DNA of 64,000 bases, from assembly GCA_019915015.1 (NCBI GenBank), contig JAHBBC010000001.1, forward strand, positions 62,001 to 126,000. The letters are read 5' to 3'. Shown one piece after another: positions 22,610 through 33,214 of this stretch. Every line of letters starts with the position of its first letter. The stretch's first letter is position 1. A program made the position numbers and the translations under genes. Source of the stretch: Auriscalpium vulgare (Eukaryota > Basidiomycota > Agaricomycetes > Russulales > Auriscalpiaceae). Below the pieces are notes generated by a model. The model saw nothing but the letters and a program-made list of their open reading frames with translations, had not been told where the DNA came from and did no database searches.

Positions 22610-23650
22610 CTACGTCTGCACTCGGACGCCCTGGTCCCTTATGAGGATATCCTTCGCCCGACCAATGGAGTTTTGTAAATCGTTACGCTCGTCAAATTTC
22701 AATTGTGCACCAGGGAATATATGTCCGCCTGTTGTCTTCAGCACGAGCGCCAGCACTGATACGAGCATGGGTTCCGAGGGTTCCGAGTCCGGGCCTTCCC
22801 AATCCGAGCGCCAGAAAAAATTGACTTTGCTCCATAAGTTAAAGGAATAAATGTCGTCACATTGAGGGTAGATGGTGTGCCTGAGGGTGTAGGCCATCCC
22901 CTTGGGATGGTCATGTTCACCCGCCATGGGAGATAATATCACAGGAGTGATGGACGGCTCCTGCCCGGTTCGGTAGTACATAGCAGCCAACATGGTATCT
23001 TGAAATCTTGTATTTGTGTGTGGCGGCCGGGACGGTGGAACCTCGATGGTGACCGAACGACGGGACAGGTTCGGTGCTTTCAGGTGGTCCAGGAGGTAGC
23101 GGGTCGTAGGAATGCTGAAGGCGAGTTTGAGCGTTTTGAGGTGGCCAAAGATGAAGTTTTCTTTGGAAGAACTCCCGTCTCCGTCATATGTATCAATAGC
23201 ACTCTGGAATCCAATATACCGCAGAGAAAGGTACTTGAGAAGTGAGAAGGTGTTGAGATCCTTCAGCATACTGTCATGGTCCGTCCATATTCTACTGCCT
23301 TCCAGAGTTAGGCGTTCGAGATTGACGAAATAACGTATAAGCGGTAGCTCTGTCCCGAACTCGGGCGACATGTGCAGCGAGAGAGTGGTAAGATTATTCC
23401 CAGCATGTATGCCGATGGCATTGATGAGCTCCCGGACATAAGCTTGGTTCTGTTGGTTTAGGAGGTTCCATATCTCTCCTTGAAGTACTTCGAGGTCTGA
23501 CAGCGAGTTCATGGTATTATCATGAACAAGCGCTATCAATCCTTCATGGTCCATCTGAATTGGACCCTCCCCATTCCCATAACACTCGAGACGAATCATG
23601 CCGAGGGCCACTGGAGTAACGGCTTTGATACTGAGCGTCTGTTGAGACAT
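22610..23650 (-). CDS. LRR-like protein lacking an F-box (paralogue 1)
   Basis: Single exon, 346 aa from the ATG at 23,650 (an in-frame ATG at 23,728 would add 26 residues that look like leader sequence). It resembles the LRR half of basidiomycete F-box proteins: NLERLTLEGSRIWTDHDSML, LLKYLSLRYIGF, LKTLKLAF, then RRSVTIEV. These blocks align with the genes at 35,196 and 37,849 (LRHLELDGCRMW.../RRSITIQM; LEHLSLSGWKRR.../RRSITIKL), so the three are paralogues. A TATAATATA box lies about 95 bp upstream. The sequence CGCTCCGCAAACCAAGTCATG before the start resembles the start context of paralogue 2. The function is unknown; a scaffold role like other LRR proteins is inference. Confidence 0.75.
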   Translation of the reverse strand: MSQQTLSIKAVTPVALGMIRLECYGNGEGPIQMDHEGLIALVHDNTMNSLSDLEVLQGEIWNLLNQQNQAYVRELINAIGIHAGNNLTTLSLHMSPEFGTELPLIRYFVNLERLTLEGSRIWTDHDSMLKDLNTFSLLKYLSLRYIGFQSAIDTYDGDGSSSKENFIFGHLKTLKLAFSIPTTRYLLDHLKAPNLSRRSVTIEVPPSRPPHTNTRFQDTMLAAMYYRTGQEPSITPVILSPMAGEHDHPKGMAYTLRHTIYPQCDDIYSFNLWSKVNFFWRSDWEGPDSEPSEPMLVSVLALVLKTTGGHIFPGAQLKFDERNDLQNSIGRAKDILIRDQGVRVQT

Positions 23651-23741
23651 GACTTGGTTTGCGGAGCGATGCAGGGCCTTTGACGACACGGGATGAGAGA
23701 ATGCAGGAAGAGCGCTTGGGCCACCCATCGCTGCTCAGGCT

Positions 23742-23756
23742 GGCTTTATAATATAC
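23742..23756 (-). promoter_or_regulatory. TATA box of LRR paralogue 1
   Basis: On the minus strand ATATTATAAAGCC, about 95 bp before the chosen ATG and about 15 bp before the upstream ATG. Confidence 0.55.
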
Positions 23757-23759
23757 CGG

Positions 23760-24420
23760 TCCCGAACGATACGTAGTGCTACCGCCACATCATTACGCCG
23801 CACTGAGCCTCCCACGTCGTCTATGCCGCTTCAAGTTTCCAAACGAACGTCATGCCTTCGCCTACTGCTCGTGCCACGTCGCCGCACGGCGTGCGTCCGT
23901 TCGCCGCGGGAAAGCACGAGGCATCCTACGTGCGGCACCATGTCCCGCGCGCGACGCTTTCGGGCGCTGTATGTGGTTTTCAACGTTCGCAGTTTGCGAA
24001 GACGAAGCGACGTGGCGCATTACGCACCTCATGTCAACGTGCATGGCTGATGCCCGTGTAAACGGAGAGTGTCAGTGCGCGGTGGAGATCTCCGGCGTGA
24101 GAGTCGCACAGCGGAACACAAGGCGACGTTCTGCAATACAACCAGAGGTATGAGAGTGAAGATGATGGCGCCACGCCTTGCTCTCCAGCGGATACGGCAG
24201 CACTCACGCGTCGAGCTCGCCTCCGTGGTCCTCTATCAGCGCACAAGCCATGGCCGCGTGAAGTGGAATAAGAGGACCGAGCGCCCGCACCGCTCACAGA
24301 CGCGACCGAGAGCCCATGCTCCGCCCTGCTACGCGGAAGTGAGCAGCGCGCGCGTGCACAGCGCAGGACCGAATGTGTTGAGGACGGTTGCGTGGAGAGG
24401 CGAAGCACGTGCGCGCGACG
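23760..24420. other. Intergenic, nothing recognised
   Basis: GC-rich, with short frames on both strands. I see no gene or structured repeat. Confidence 0.35.
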
Positions 24421-24429
24421 CGTCAACAC

Positions 24430-24545
24430 GCTCCGACAACTCCGACCTTATTTGTTCCCCCTCCTCAAGCGAAACAACCCGCCCCACATAAAGCACGGTC
24501 TCGCCCTTCCCGCAGCCCCACGTCTCTCTTTCCACACCCACCATC
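24430..24545 (+). promoter_or_regulatory. Promoter module of unit P, copy 2
   Basis: The order is CGACGCGTCAACACG, TTTGTTCCCC, CCTCCTCAAGCGAAACA, CACATAAAGC (about 24,484-24,494), a C/T-rich stretch, CACCATC, then ATG at 24,546. This block is conserved in four other places in the window, more strongly than the sequence downstream. Confidence 0.6.
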
Positions 24546-25184
24546 ATGACACGCCCAGAGCCAGCCGCCTGCCTGCCCGCGCTCCTCATCCTGGCCTTTG
24601 CCCGCCCTGTATCTTCAGCATGGATATACGGATTTCTTTTCACCCCGGATTACGGCACGGGCCTCAATATTCGATGGTGGGTACGTCGCTCTCACGCGCG
24701 AATCTTGGCTGCATGCCCTGACACGCATTGTCCGTAGCGCAGCGGGATCCGCCGGACACGACACACGCGTACGGCCCACTGTGTCCCAACAGACAATGTA
24801 ATCACCCATGTATGTCCACTTGTCTGCGTATGGGTCCACTGCATGGACTCGGGCGATGGCGCTGTATGTAGTACGGGTATCCCCATTGCTCGCGAATCTA
24901 TGCCGCTATCGTTTCTGTCGGGAAGACATACGGTCGCGACTTCACGGTTGCAGTGGATACAAGCGCATATATTCACAGGCAGCGTGCTACATACAGTACG
25001 TACAGCAAACACACTGTGCTCGCCGGGACCGGGACCGCCCCGTCAGGCGCACAGCTCGCGCACAGCTCGCCCACAGAACCCGCTCAGAAAAACGCCACCC
25101 GCCCGCAGCTCGAAACGCCAGGTCGATTACCCGGCGAAACGTGCTGTGTTCCTTGTCCGTGGTGCCGCGACGAGCCAGAGGTAG
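24546..25184 (+). CDS. Possible small secreted protein (unit P copy 2)
   Basis: A spliced frame of about 193 aa is possible: exon 24,546-24,680, intron GTACGTCGCT...GTCCGTAG, exon 24,738-25,184. The first 25 residues (ACLPALLILAFARPVSSA) look like a signal peptide with a small-residue cleavage site. The rest has no recognised domain, is basic and Cys-poor, and runs into GC-rich sequence, so the second exon may be spurious. Other copies share the LLILAF leader but stop early (26,872; 53,955) or are frameshifted (54,654; 60,644). It is the longest surviving member of the family, or chance. Confidence 0.3.
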
Positions 25185-25639
25185 CGAGTCTGCGCCGGAA
25201 GAGAACAGCCAGTGTCGCGCGGCTTGATATCGCATGGGCGGCTAGAGAGCGCGAGCAGGCCGACCGCGGGTGGTCCGGCGAGATGCACGCGCACGGGGGA
25301 GGGGATGGTCGCAGGCGGCGCTGGCATCATGCAGTCGTCGCGCGGCAGGGCACGTTCCTCCGACGGAGAGCGTGTCCTCATCCTCGCGACCCTGGTGCCC
25401 GCGAACTCGGGCAGGGCATCGTTCGTCTAAGTCAGTGCATCAGACACGCTGGGAGCAGATCGCTCGCAGCGCGGCTGACCAGTTGGCGAATGGAGGTGGC
25501 AGCTGCGGCACCGAGAATGAGTACTGAAGGAGCGGTCGGGGGCGCTGAGCCTGCAGAGGCGAACGTCAAGTTGTCGGCGCCGAGAGCGTGTTCGACGGGG
25601 GGTCGTTTCCTGGGCGGGTGGTCAGTCGACTAGAGAGCA

Positions 25640-26720
25640 CCGTCCGTCCTGGGAGCCCTCGGCTGATCGCGCGAACGCAGCCAGGGAGATTTTGAATCGG
25701 CTATAGGCCTGCGCATATATTTGTTGAAGGGCGAGCCCAGGCGTGCGGCGAGCAGCCAGGGTGACGCACCGGAAAACGGGTTGACCTCGCGGAGGTGATG
25801 TCAGGTTTGCCGGCGACGTTGGCGTGGGAAGTGAGCCAGAGCTGCCTGGGTTGACGGGGGTGTGGCCTGACGTGAGGTGCGAGCGTCGGAGCACCGACGG
25901 GGACGCGTGCGTTGCGCCAACATTTGTTCACCGGTGGAGCGCGAAACCTACATTTGAAGAGAAGGATCAGCATCGCTGGAGTGTAAGAGAGTGAGCAACG
26001 CGCCACGATGTCAGGCCCAGAAGCAGTGACTCTGATCGTTCGGACTTTTGTTCTTCGCCTGTCGTGGAGAGCAAGCGATTTTTGATCTCGCAGGCCCTTG
26101 AACTCGGAGTGGCGTCGCGGTCTTTGGTCCTAGGAACGTTTCGGCCATTATCGACGGAGGCGAGCGCTGGGCGCCGTGTCGATGACGAAGGAGCCTGCGC
26201 TGGTGCTGTTGGATCGGGTCGGTAGATCGAGGTGACAGTGACAGATGGGGAAGCGTATGCTGCAGCACAAGCGCGAGGGAAATCGTCCGCTTGGGCAGTA
26301 GAAATCCTGAACAAGGCGACAAAACAAGACAAGCGTCGTCAGTGACGCTCAGGCGTGAGATGGCGGGCGACATACCAGGACGTCACGACGCTTCAGCAGT
26401 CTTTTCGTTCCTCGGTAGACGTGCAGCGATTGCGAGGGCGTCTGGTGCTCACGGAAGGCGCGATTTCAGCCATGCGGGAGTGCGAGGTGACGCCATGGTG
26501 TGTCGTAGTTGCGAGAAGCTAATGATTGGTTTGGGAGTATCTCGGCCACTGGAAGGGCGTCGGATGATGGCGGGGCGAGTAGACGGGGCTGGAAGACCGG
26601 GGTGGGTAGCTGGGGCAGAGAGCGGGGCGTCCGTCCAGTCAAGGCGCTCCATAGACGTGTTGCGCGGTGTCAGCGAGGACCTACGTGGATATAACCTGGT
26701 TAAAACTACTCGTAGGAGAA
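25640..26720 (-). pseudogene. R1 gene-like repeat, copy III
   Basis: Minus-strand copy. The acceptor CTTCAAATGTAG near 25,955 precedes FRAPPVNKC (FYIAPVYKC in copy IV). A GGCCGAAACGTTCC block near 26,140 matches the GGCCGAAACAT blocks of copies II, IV and V. A GGAAGGGCGTC...GACGGGGCTGG...GGTCAGCG-type stretch (26,550-26,690) matches 1,660-1,760, 8,010-8,090 and 29,080-29,190. Frames are broken. There is no segment A beyond 26,720, where unit P copy 3 begins. Confidence 0.5.
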
Positions 26721-26739
26721 AGGGAAGAGCCCGTCGATG

Positions 26740-27320
26740 GCGTGCGCTGGCACCACACGTGACACATCGCGTCGACGCGCTATTTGCCCCCCGTCCTCAA
26801 GCCAAACACCCCGCCTACATAAAGCGCGCCGCCCGCATTCTCTCTTGCCCCATCTCTTTCTTCCGCCCACCATGTCGTCCGCTCGTGTACCCGCACTCCC
26901 CATCCTGGCCTTTTCCTCACGCCATCTTCTGTACAACGTTGAACGCGAACACAGAGTGCTGTAGATATTCTCTCGTACGTGGCACTCCACTCTCTGCCCA
27001 CCATGGGCGAGCTGACGCAGAAATGCATGCATCTGTTGTAGATATCGAGCCGTAGCGGGGCAGCATGTCTCTCTGCTCGCGCTCGCACGTAGCCCGTGCC
27101 GGAGTCTCACAGACCACCTATAGGGTCTGGTGTAGGGCTCCGGGCGTATGCCATGGCTCCGTCTTTGCCCTACCTATGCCAGAAACCTGTATGTCCCTTG
27201 TCTCCATCCATGGGTTTGCATGCTCAGCTAGCTATGCTGTATGTAGCGAGCATGCATCTGTAGTTTCAGAGTCGCTAAAACACTCTCGGTGAAAGTATTC
27301 TCCCATCATCGCATCACTGT
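26740..27320 (+). repeat. Promoter-leader unit P, copy 3
   Basis: CACACGTGACACATCGCGTCGACGCG-type box, then CCGTCCTCAAGCCAAACA, CTACATAAAGCGCGCC (26,815-26,830), a C/T-rich stretch and ATG at 26,872. The leader reads ARVPALPILAF and the frame ends after 30 codons. The unit ends near 27,295-27,320 with GTATTCTCCCATCATCGCA. Confidence 0.55.
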
Positions 27321-28980
27321 AGTCATCTTGTTCTCAATTTCATTAAATGTGCATGCTGCTCAGCAACGAAGTATACATATTCTCATTTCGTATGAAGCGA
27401 CAGCTTGGAGTGAATGCGTCCTTTCCCGCCGTCCCGGGCCCCGCCACCATGGGAAGTGCCTGCTACACAGTCTACTGATACTTATGTACGTTCCTGCACC
27501 ATGACGAGCTGATGGAAAAGCGTCTCTCCACACGACGTGTCAAGTAAATGGTTCTGGGAGATTGAACGCGAGGCAGCGTGGTCCTTGTATACGAACTTCG
27601 AAGAGCCGGAGCGGCGCGCTTCGGGGCAAAGAGACGCTGCGAGTAATCCCAAGGCGGGCGGCGAAGGTGGATCATCGCGGCGGGCAGTTCTGCTACTAAC
27701 GCACGAGGATATCGGGGATCTGGGGATCGTGCATGGGTCATTGGCAAAGCACAGCCCAGAGGTGGGCGCACCGTGAGCTTGAGCGTGTCGCCGCCGCTTC
27801 AGAGCAATTTTGGCGGGATCTGAGAGGGCGTGGGCCTGCTTCGCATGGCGTGACAGGAATGAGGCCGCTGCGAGCGATTGGGAGGCAGGCGGGCGGGTTG
27901 ACGGACAGGGTGAATGAAAGTGGGGCACTGCCGATTCGGAGCCGACAGCGTTCAGACCGTCTGACGAGCGAGGAGAAGGATATCTGGATATCGTGCATTA
28001 GCCATAAAACAAGGAGAGCTTGGGGTTGAGCGCCCACTGTCGGTTGCATACCACGAGGCCACGCGGCGCAATATCGTATGGGCACCTCGATAGCGCGCCA
28101 GAGAGCGCTGGCTGCCCGGCGAGACGCACGGACGGGTGAGTGGGTGGCAGGAAGGCGGCGATGGTCGTCACTGCACGGCATGCTGCTGTGATGGATAGCG
28201 CATCTGGCATCTATCGCGAGGGCATAATTAGCTGAGGGCGAGGGCGAGTGCGCGCCGATGGCTACGTACCGCCCGCGCATATCCGTAGCCACTAGCCGCT
28301 TAGCTCGTGCGGCATCTTCGCGAACCATCCTTTGTACGAGCCCTGGTGCTCACGAGGCGAGTGTTGTCGTTCGTTCGAGCATGCGGCGGATGATTTGGAC
28401 GCAAATTGCTCGCGTCCCGTGGTGAAGCTCTCCTGGACGGACGGGCGTGATCAATGGGTGCGCTCGAGGACGTGTCGAGTGGCAGCTGGGCACCGGAGAA
28501 GAAAAGAGCGCTCGAGCTCAGAGCGCGGGCAGCAAAATCCCTACACGATGACGTTCAGGATCTCCCTTGGCACGGGGCCCGGGACAACGAGCAACGCACT
28601 GCCGACACCGATCGCCATCCACAAATCGAGTGGTGTAGCGCGCCATCTCTGTCGCCCCGGCTATTTCTAGCTTGCGATGTGCAGGGACGCGCGCTGGGTT
28701 CCTTCGCTGCGCCTGTAGGTATGGAGGTCGACGTGGCTGGCAGTGCGGAAGGTCAGTTGGCGCTCACGACGCTGGATCGCATCGACGGGGGCGGCACACC
28801 TGGCTAACTTCCTTCAACAGGGCTCCTCTGGGCCACTCGATGTAATCCTCTGGCTGTGGCATAGGGCTGGACTAGCGAGCGGGTGTGTGTCTCAGGTCTC
28901 AGTTGGCTCGCGGGCGAGGAGGAGGAGAGAAGGCAAAGAAAATATCAGGATAGGATATGATAGGACAGGAACAAGTCGCC
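27320..28980. other. No gene supported
   Basis: GC-rich frames on both strands without motifs. Parts of 27,700-28,300 and 28,400-28,800 may be further R1-like debris, but the resemblance is too weak to call. Confidence 0.3.
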
Positions 28981-29660
28981 CGTCGGCGTCCGCTGGCACC
29001 CACACGTGACGCCGTCGCGTCCCTGCTTGTGTTTTGTGGTAAGACCAATGTTACGAATAGGGAAAATTTCGGCCACTAAAAGGGCGTCATATGGCGGCAG
29101 ACCGGGGTGGGCAGCTGGGTTAGAGACCGGGGCTTGCGTCAATTCAAGCCGCTCGGTAGGCGTGCTGCGCGGGGTCAGCGCAGACCTACGGGTCAATAAC
29201 ATGGTCAGGACGACTCCAGTATGAGATCATGTGGTGGGCGACGTACCGGGATGCCCGAAAGTTCACAAAACATGACTTCTCCCCGCCATGTAGATCACCG
29301 TCCTTCCGGAGCCTTGGAACGATCTGGTTCTGCAGGGACCGACGACCGTGGCGAGACAGCTGCACCCTTAGGTCATGCAGAGATGCCGCTGGACCACGAG
29401 ATGTCCAGCGTTTGGTCTGTGAAGGTCCTGAAGGAGGTTGTCGAGTGTTAGCTGTTGGACATTAATGGACTCGATGGATGACGTGGCGATGCACCAGAGA
29501 TCCCTTGGGCCGGACAGGCTAGCAATATCGGGCGTATATAGCGGCCATGATACTACGATGGTCAGTCGTATGGCGAAAGTACGGATGGGATGGGACGTGG
29601 TAGTGTGTCGAGCCGCAGCGCGCGGCGAATCTCCGGCGAACTTAGAGCGTGTGATTTTTT
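28980..29660. repeat. R1 fragment (-) and segment A (+) of unit copy IIIb
   Basis: R1 fragment 29,050-29,400: TTTCGGCCACTAAAAGGGCGTC, GGGGTGGGCAGCTGGG, GGCGACGTACCGGGATG and CCCCGCCATGTA, all shared with 8,010-8,260. Segment A 29,406-29,660: CCAGCGTTTGGTCTGTGAAGG, GACGTGGCGATGCACCAGAG, CGGCGAATCTCCGGCGAA. The unit is interrupted at about 29,700 and resumes at about 33,005. Confidence 0.65.
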
Positions 29661-30116
29661 ACTTCAGCCAGAGAAACTGCGGCGGCGCGCACCCGCGACG
29701 GACGACAACTATTACGATTCCCTTGAATCGTTTCTTATGTAAGCACCAGTCGCGGTTTTTGGACCCCCATGCAACTTTCATCTTCCCCCCCATATATAGC
29801 TATTTGTTCACACGGTCCAATTTCCCTAGCAAACACAATTCCCCCTCTTCGCACTTCAAAAGACTCCCATTTCAGACAGTATTTCGCATTTTTTAAGCTA
29901 ACTAGAATAGATATGCACATAATTTCAGTGGCTCTGAAGTCAGAAGAAAATGCTCCATAATTGCCATTTCCGGTAAATAATTCCCACGCTTGATCCCATG
30001 ACGTCAGTCTCGGATGCACAGCACAAGTGCACTCGGAAACTACGTCATTCCTCTCTACTCCGGCTACTGTACTACCCGGACTCGATTACCAATCTTTTCA
30101 AAACTGTTTATAACAG

Positions 30117-30184
30117 GAATTGAACTGCAAACCTCCGAGTTTTGAAGACTATACAGTGCAGATACCACTAGACTACAGAGCCAT
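30117..30184 (-). repeat. tRNA-like (SINE-type) segment
   Basis: On the minus strand GGCTCTGTAGTCTAGTGGTA resembles a tRNA 5' arm with A box, and about 45 nt later GCAGTTCAATTCC resembles a B box. The acceptor stem does not close, so this is not a working tRNA gene. A second B-box-like TGCAGTTCAATTTC lies at 30,345-30,360 on the same strand. Confidence 0.4.
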
Positions 30185-30360
30185 TGACAATATATACATC
30201 AATACATATGTTATAGACTATTCCTCTAGGCTTTTCAAAGCATCTAAGTCTGTCACCTCCCCATTCGTGCATCCAGAAATCATGTCATGTCTGAGCTCTA
30301 GCCAAAGTACTACGCGGAGTGAAGTACATATAAGTGTTTCTATCAGAAATTGAACTGCAG

Positions 30361-30437
30361 ACCATGCCCCTGATTAATACCTGGCGGCCTGTGCAAGCAT
30401 GCGAGCGAGGCCGGCCAGGTATTAATTGGGGCATGGT
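30361..30437. repeat. Imperfect palindrome
   Basis: The left arm ACCATGCCCCTGATTAATAC pairs with the right arm GTATTAATTGGGGCATGGT; the pairing continues through CCTGG/CCAGG. The loop is about 25 nt and GC-rich. Confidence 0.75.
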
Positions 30438-31380
30438 TGAGTCCATGTTTCACGGAGCAATGCACAATGTTGCTGAGCAAGTTCATGCACAGCGATGATG
30501 GGCACCCACATGTAGTATAGTGGTAATGTGTCAGATAGTACCAGATCCCTTGAGCGCTGAAGAGGGTACTGCAATGTGTGCGAGCGAGTGCCAGGCTCCC
30601 GAAGATGATCAGAGCGCGTCTCCGATGAGAGTAGGGAGGTGTGCAATCAGAGGTGATGGTTGGAATGCGTGATCAGTCGGAGAAACATCAACGAGGGGTT
30701 GGAGGAGAGGATGTGTGTTGCAAGCAACTGGGAACGACTGCACACTGCACTGTGTGCACAATCATCGAAATATGGTCAGAACAACAGAGAGGAGTGCAGA
30801 CAACAACACTGAACCATTGCACTCATGTGACTAGTCAGAAGAGCAAGGGCAATGGTTGGAAGACTAGGATGAGTAGTGCGACACGAGCGAGGGTGCAATC
30901 ACTGCGGGACGAGAGCAATGCAACTGTAATAGCCGGTGTCGCAAGACAGTCAGAGCAACGTAGAGCTCGCACAACGGCTAATGGGATGACGATGGGACAA
31001 GATGAGACCCAGGAGAATAATAAGCTGACTGTGAGACAACTGTGACAGTTGTGTCACTGACATGTTGGATATCCTACTTATATTGTTCTCTTCCTACTCT
31101 TGTGATACCTTTGAATACCTTTGATTGCAACCCCACAGTGTTACTGGTTCCTTAGTCTGTATTTGTATTTACGCACCGCGGTTGCTTACTTAATATCATC
31201 CTTCTTGCCTTACACCCTCACCCAGCGTACTTCATCGAGACACTCCGAAAGTACACATGAGGGATTAGGCATAGGACCCAGCTTCCTCGAGAGACAACGC
31301 CTGTCTCTCGTACCACTCACACATCCCGTCGTTCTGAAAGGACGACTCCCGGACAGCTACATGTTGCCTTGCCCGGACGA

Positions 31381-31596
31381 TGTTGGAATATCACGTGCAT
31401 GTCAAGCTCAACGCCGCACCGGCATCTTCCGGGTACTGTACAGTACATACGAACCTTATTCCGTGGACATGTAGCTAGCTCTTTTGCTACGATATCCCTT
31501 ACGGATTACGCCCAGCTTCGTATACGCTACCCGGCGCTAATTCGAATATCCTTCGTTGTCCCTCATCGTCCTTGTGCGTGGAGCCGATCCTCAACA
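31381..31596 (+). repeat. 5' LTR of the miniature element
   Basis: 216 bp, TGTTG...CAACA. One A/G difference from the 3' LTR near position 24. Confidence 0.9.
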
Positions 31597-32256
31597 TAAT
31601 CCGTCTACCTTGGTCGTTGGGAATATCGACCGGCCTCTTGCCTTGACAGTGGACACCGGCTGTCCTGTCTCAGCCGTGCATCGTGGGCACGTAACTGGAC
31701 CTCGTGCCGCAGCGCCTTCGCGTAACCGAACCTCGCGTCGTAGCCCAGGTGGGCATAACACTTGTCTCGTCATTGGGCCTTAAATCCCTTCCCCCTTCTT
31801 CGACGCTCCTTTCCGATTCCCCCCCTCACTCGATGTTCCGCCGTCCTCGCTGTCGTCGTCATCCGTTGTCCGCGCTACGGGACATGAGGCTCACGCCTCA
31901 CAGAGCATCGTCTGCTCTCGAGATAGGTGGCATCCAGCCACACAGAGAGAGTCCGGCTTCGGGGCTTTAGGTGCGCAATTGCATCACCGAGTGGTTGGTT
32001 GGCTGGCAGGGAGATGAAGACATGGGCTTGGAAGTTGGTCAGGTTGGACAGGCTGGAAGTGCGTCCAGAGCCAGGGAGTGGCAGGATCAGTCCAGGAGTT
32101 GGGTCAGGCGCTAGGATCTCCTACTGTCTGGGGTTACTAGGCATGTCATCATCTTCTATCTCTTCCTTCTGCTGTTATGCTTTTCCCATCCCCCTTTGAA
32201 TCCCCCTTCCCATTTTCTGTCCCTGTTTCCTGTTGGCGTTTTCGCTCGAGGGAGTG

Positions 32257-32472
32257 TGTTGGAATATCACGTGCATGTCGAGCTCAACGCCGCACCGGCA
32301 TCTTCCGGGTACTGTACAGTACATACGAACCTTATTCCGTGGACATGTAGCTAGCTCTTTTGCTACGATATCCCTTACGGATTACGCCCAGCTTCGTATA
32401 CGCTACCCGGCGCTAATTCGAATATCCTTCGTTGTCCCTCATCGTCCTTGTGCGTGGAGCCGATCCTCAACA
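32257..32472 (+). repeat. 3' LTR of the miniature element
   Basis: 216 bp. It is preceded by CTCGAGGGAG, a weak polypurine tract. Confidence 0.9.
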
Positions 32473-33214
32473 GACGACATGTCGCGTCACTGAATAGGCG
32501 ACCCCATCGCCCCCAGTTGCTCACTTGGACGGCTCTACGTTCCATCCAATCTCACGACATCTGTGACAAGTGGTTGGAACTCTGGTCCAAGCTTGCGAGC
32601 ATTTGGAGAGACTAATCGGATGGTCGGAACACTGCTGTGCGATGCTGCGACTCTGAAATTGTGTGAATGTTGACTTGTCAAAAGTGCGAAAATTGGCGAA
32701 CGATTGCCTCGTAGCGCAGAGCGAGGAGTATCAGGGCTACCCATGATGCCACAGATTGAACTTTAGATATGACTGAGACAGGTCAATCTTTCACTTGCAT
32801 ATCACTACCTTCAACACCATTCACTATTCTCAGTACATGCAGACTCTCTACTGCATTTCAAACTTCCATCAAGTAGAGGTTGTAGCCGCAGCAAATGGAT
32901 ACTAACATTAACTACATAATGATATTCACAGACCATTAGAAATGGAATCGTACCTGCCGTGCTTAGCACCGGCCCACTACCAGCAAGTTGCTCAGACACC
33001 CATGCATATCACTGGCCTTCAATTATATCTCCCTCAGATGACTGCCAAGCTCGCGTGCGACCGATGCTGACGCCACAGCCATCTGTTACGCGTCCAGCCT
33101 CACTTTCCCGGTCGAGCGCCTTCCGAGTTTGCTTCCGTCGCCCCTCTCCTCCTATCCTACTAATCCATCGACGACGAACGGCGGCTACACGAACTCAGTT
33201 ACGATCAAACCACC

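Larger units (their letters stand above)
31381..32472 (+). mobile_element. Miniature LTR retroelement (TRIM-like)
   Basis: Two direct 216-bp LTRs (31,381-31,596 and 32,257-32,472) that differ at one base begin TGTTG, end CAACA and are flanked by a perfect 5-bp target duplication GACGA (31,376-31,380; 32,473-32,477). The internal part is only 660 bp. It keeps one coding trace: ALTVDTGCPVS at about 31,640-31,670, the active-site motif of a retroviral-type aspartic protease, which stops within 40 codons. No gag, reverse transcriptase or integrase remains, so it must have been moved in trans. The single LTR difference makes it young. Confidence 0.9.
29700..33003. mobile_element. AT-rich insertion splitting unit copy IIIb
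   Basis: Segment A ends at about 29,660 and the next part of the same unit (linker with TCTCCCTCAGATGACTGCCAAGC, shared with 20,707) begins at about 33,035, so what lies between is inserted. The left end has TTACGATTCCCTTGAATCG (29,709-29,728), nearly identical to TTACGATTCCTTTGAATCG at 50,044. The right end has CACCGGCCCACTACCAGCAAGT (32,968-32,990), matching 50,837-50,860. A second, shorter insertion at 50,040-50,870 thus shares both ends. Inside lie a tRNA-like segment, a palindrome and a miniature LTR element. No protein gene is supported. Confidence 0.55.

Noticed and set aside
30117..30184. A functional tRNA gene
   Set aside because: A- and B-box-like motifs are present but the acceptor and anticodon stems do not form.
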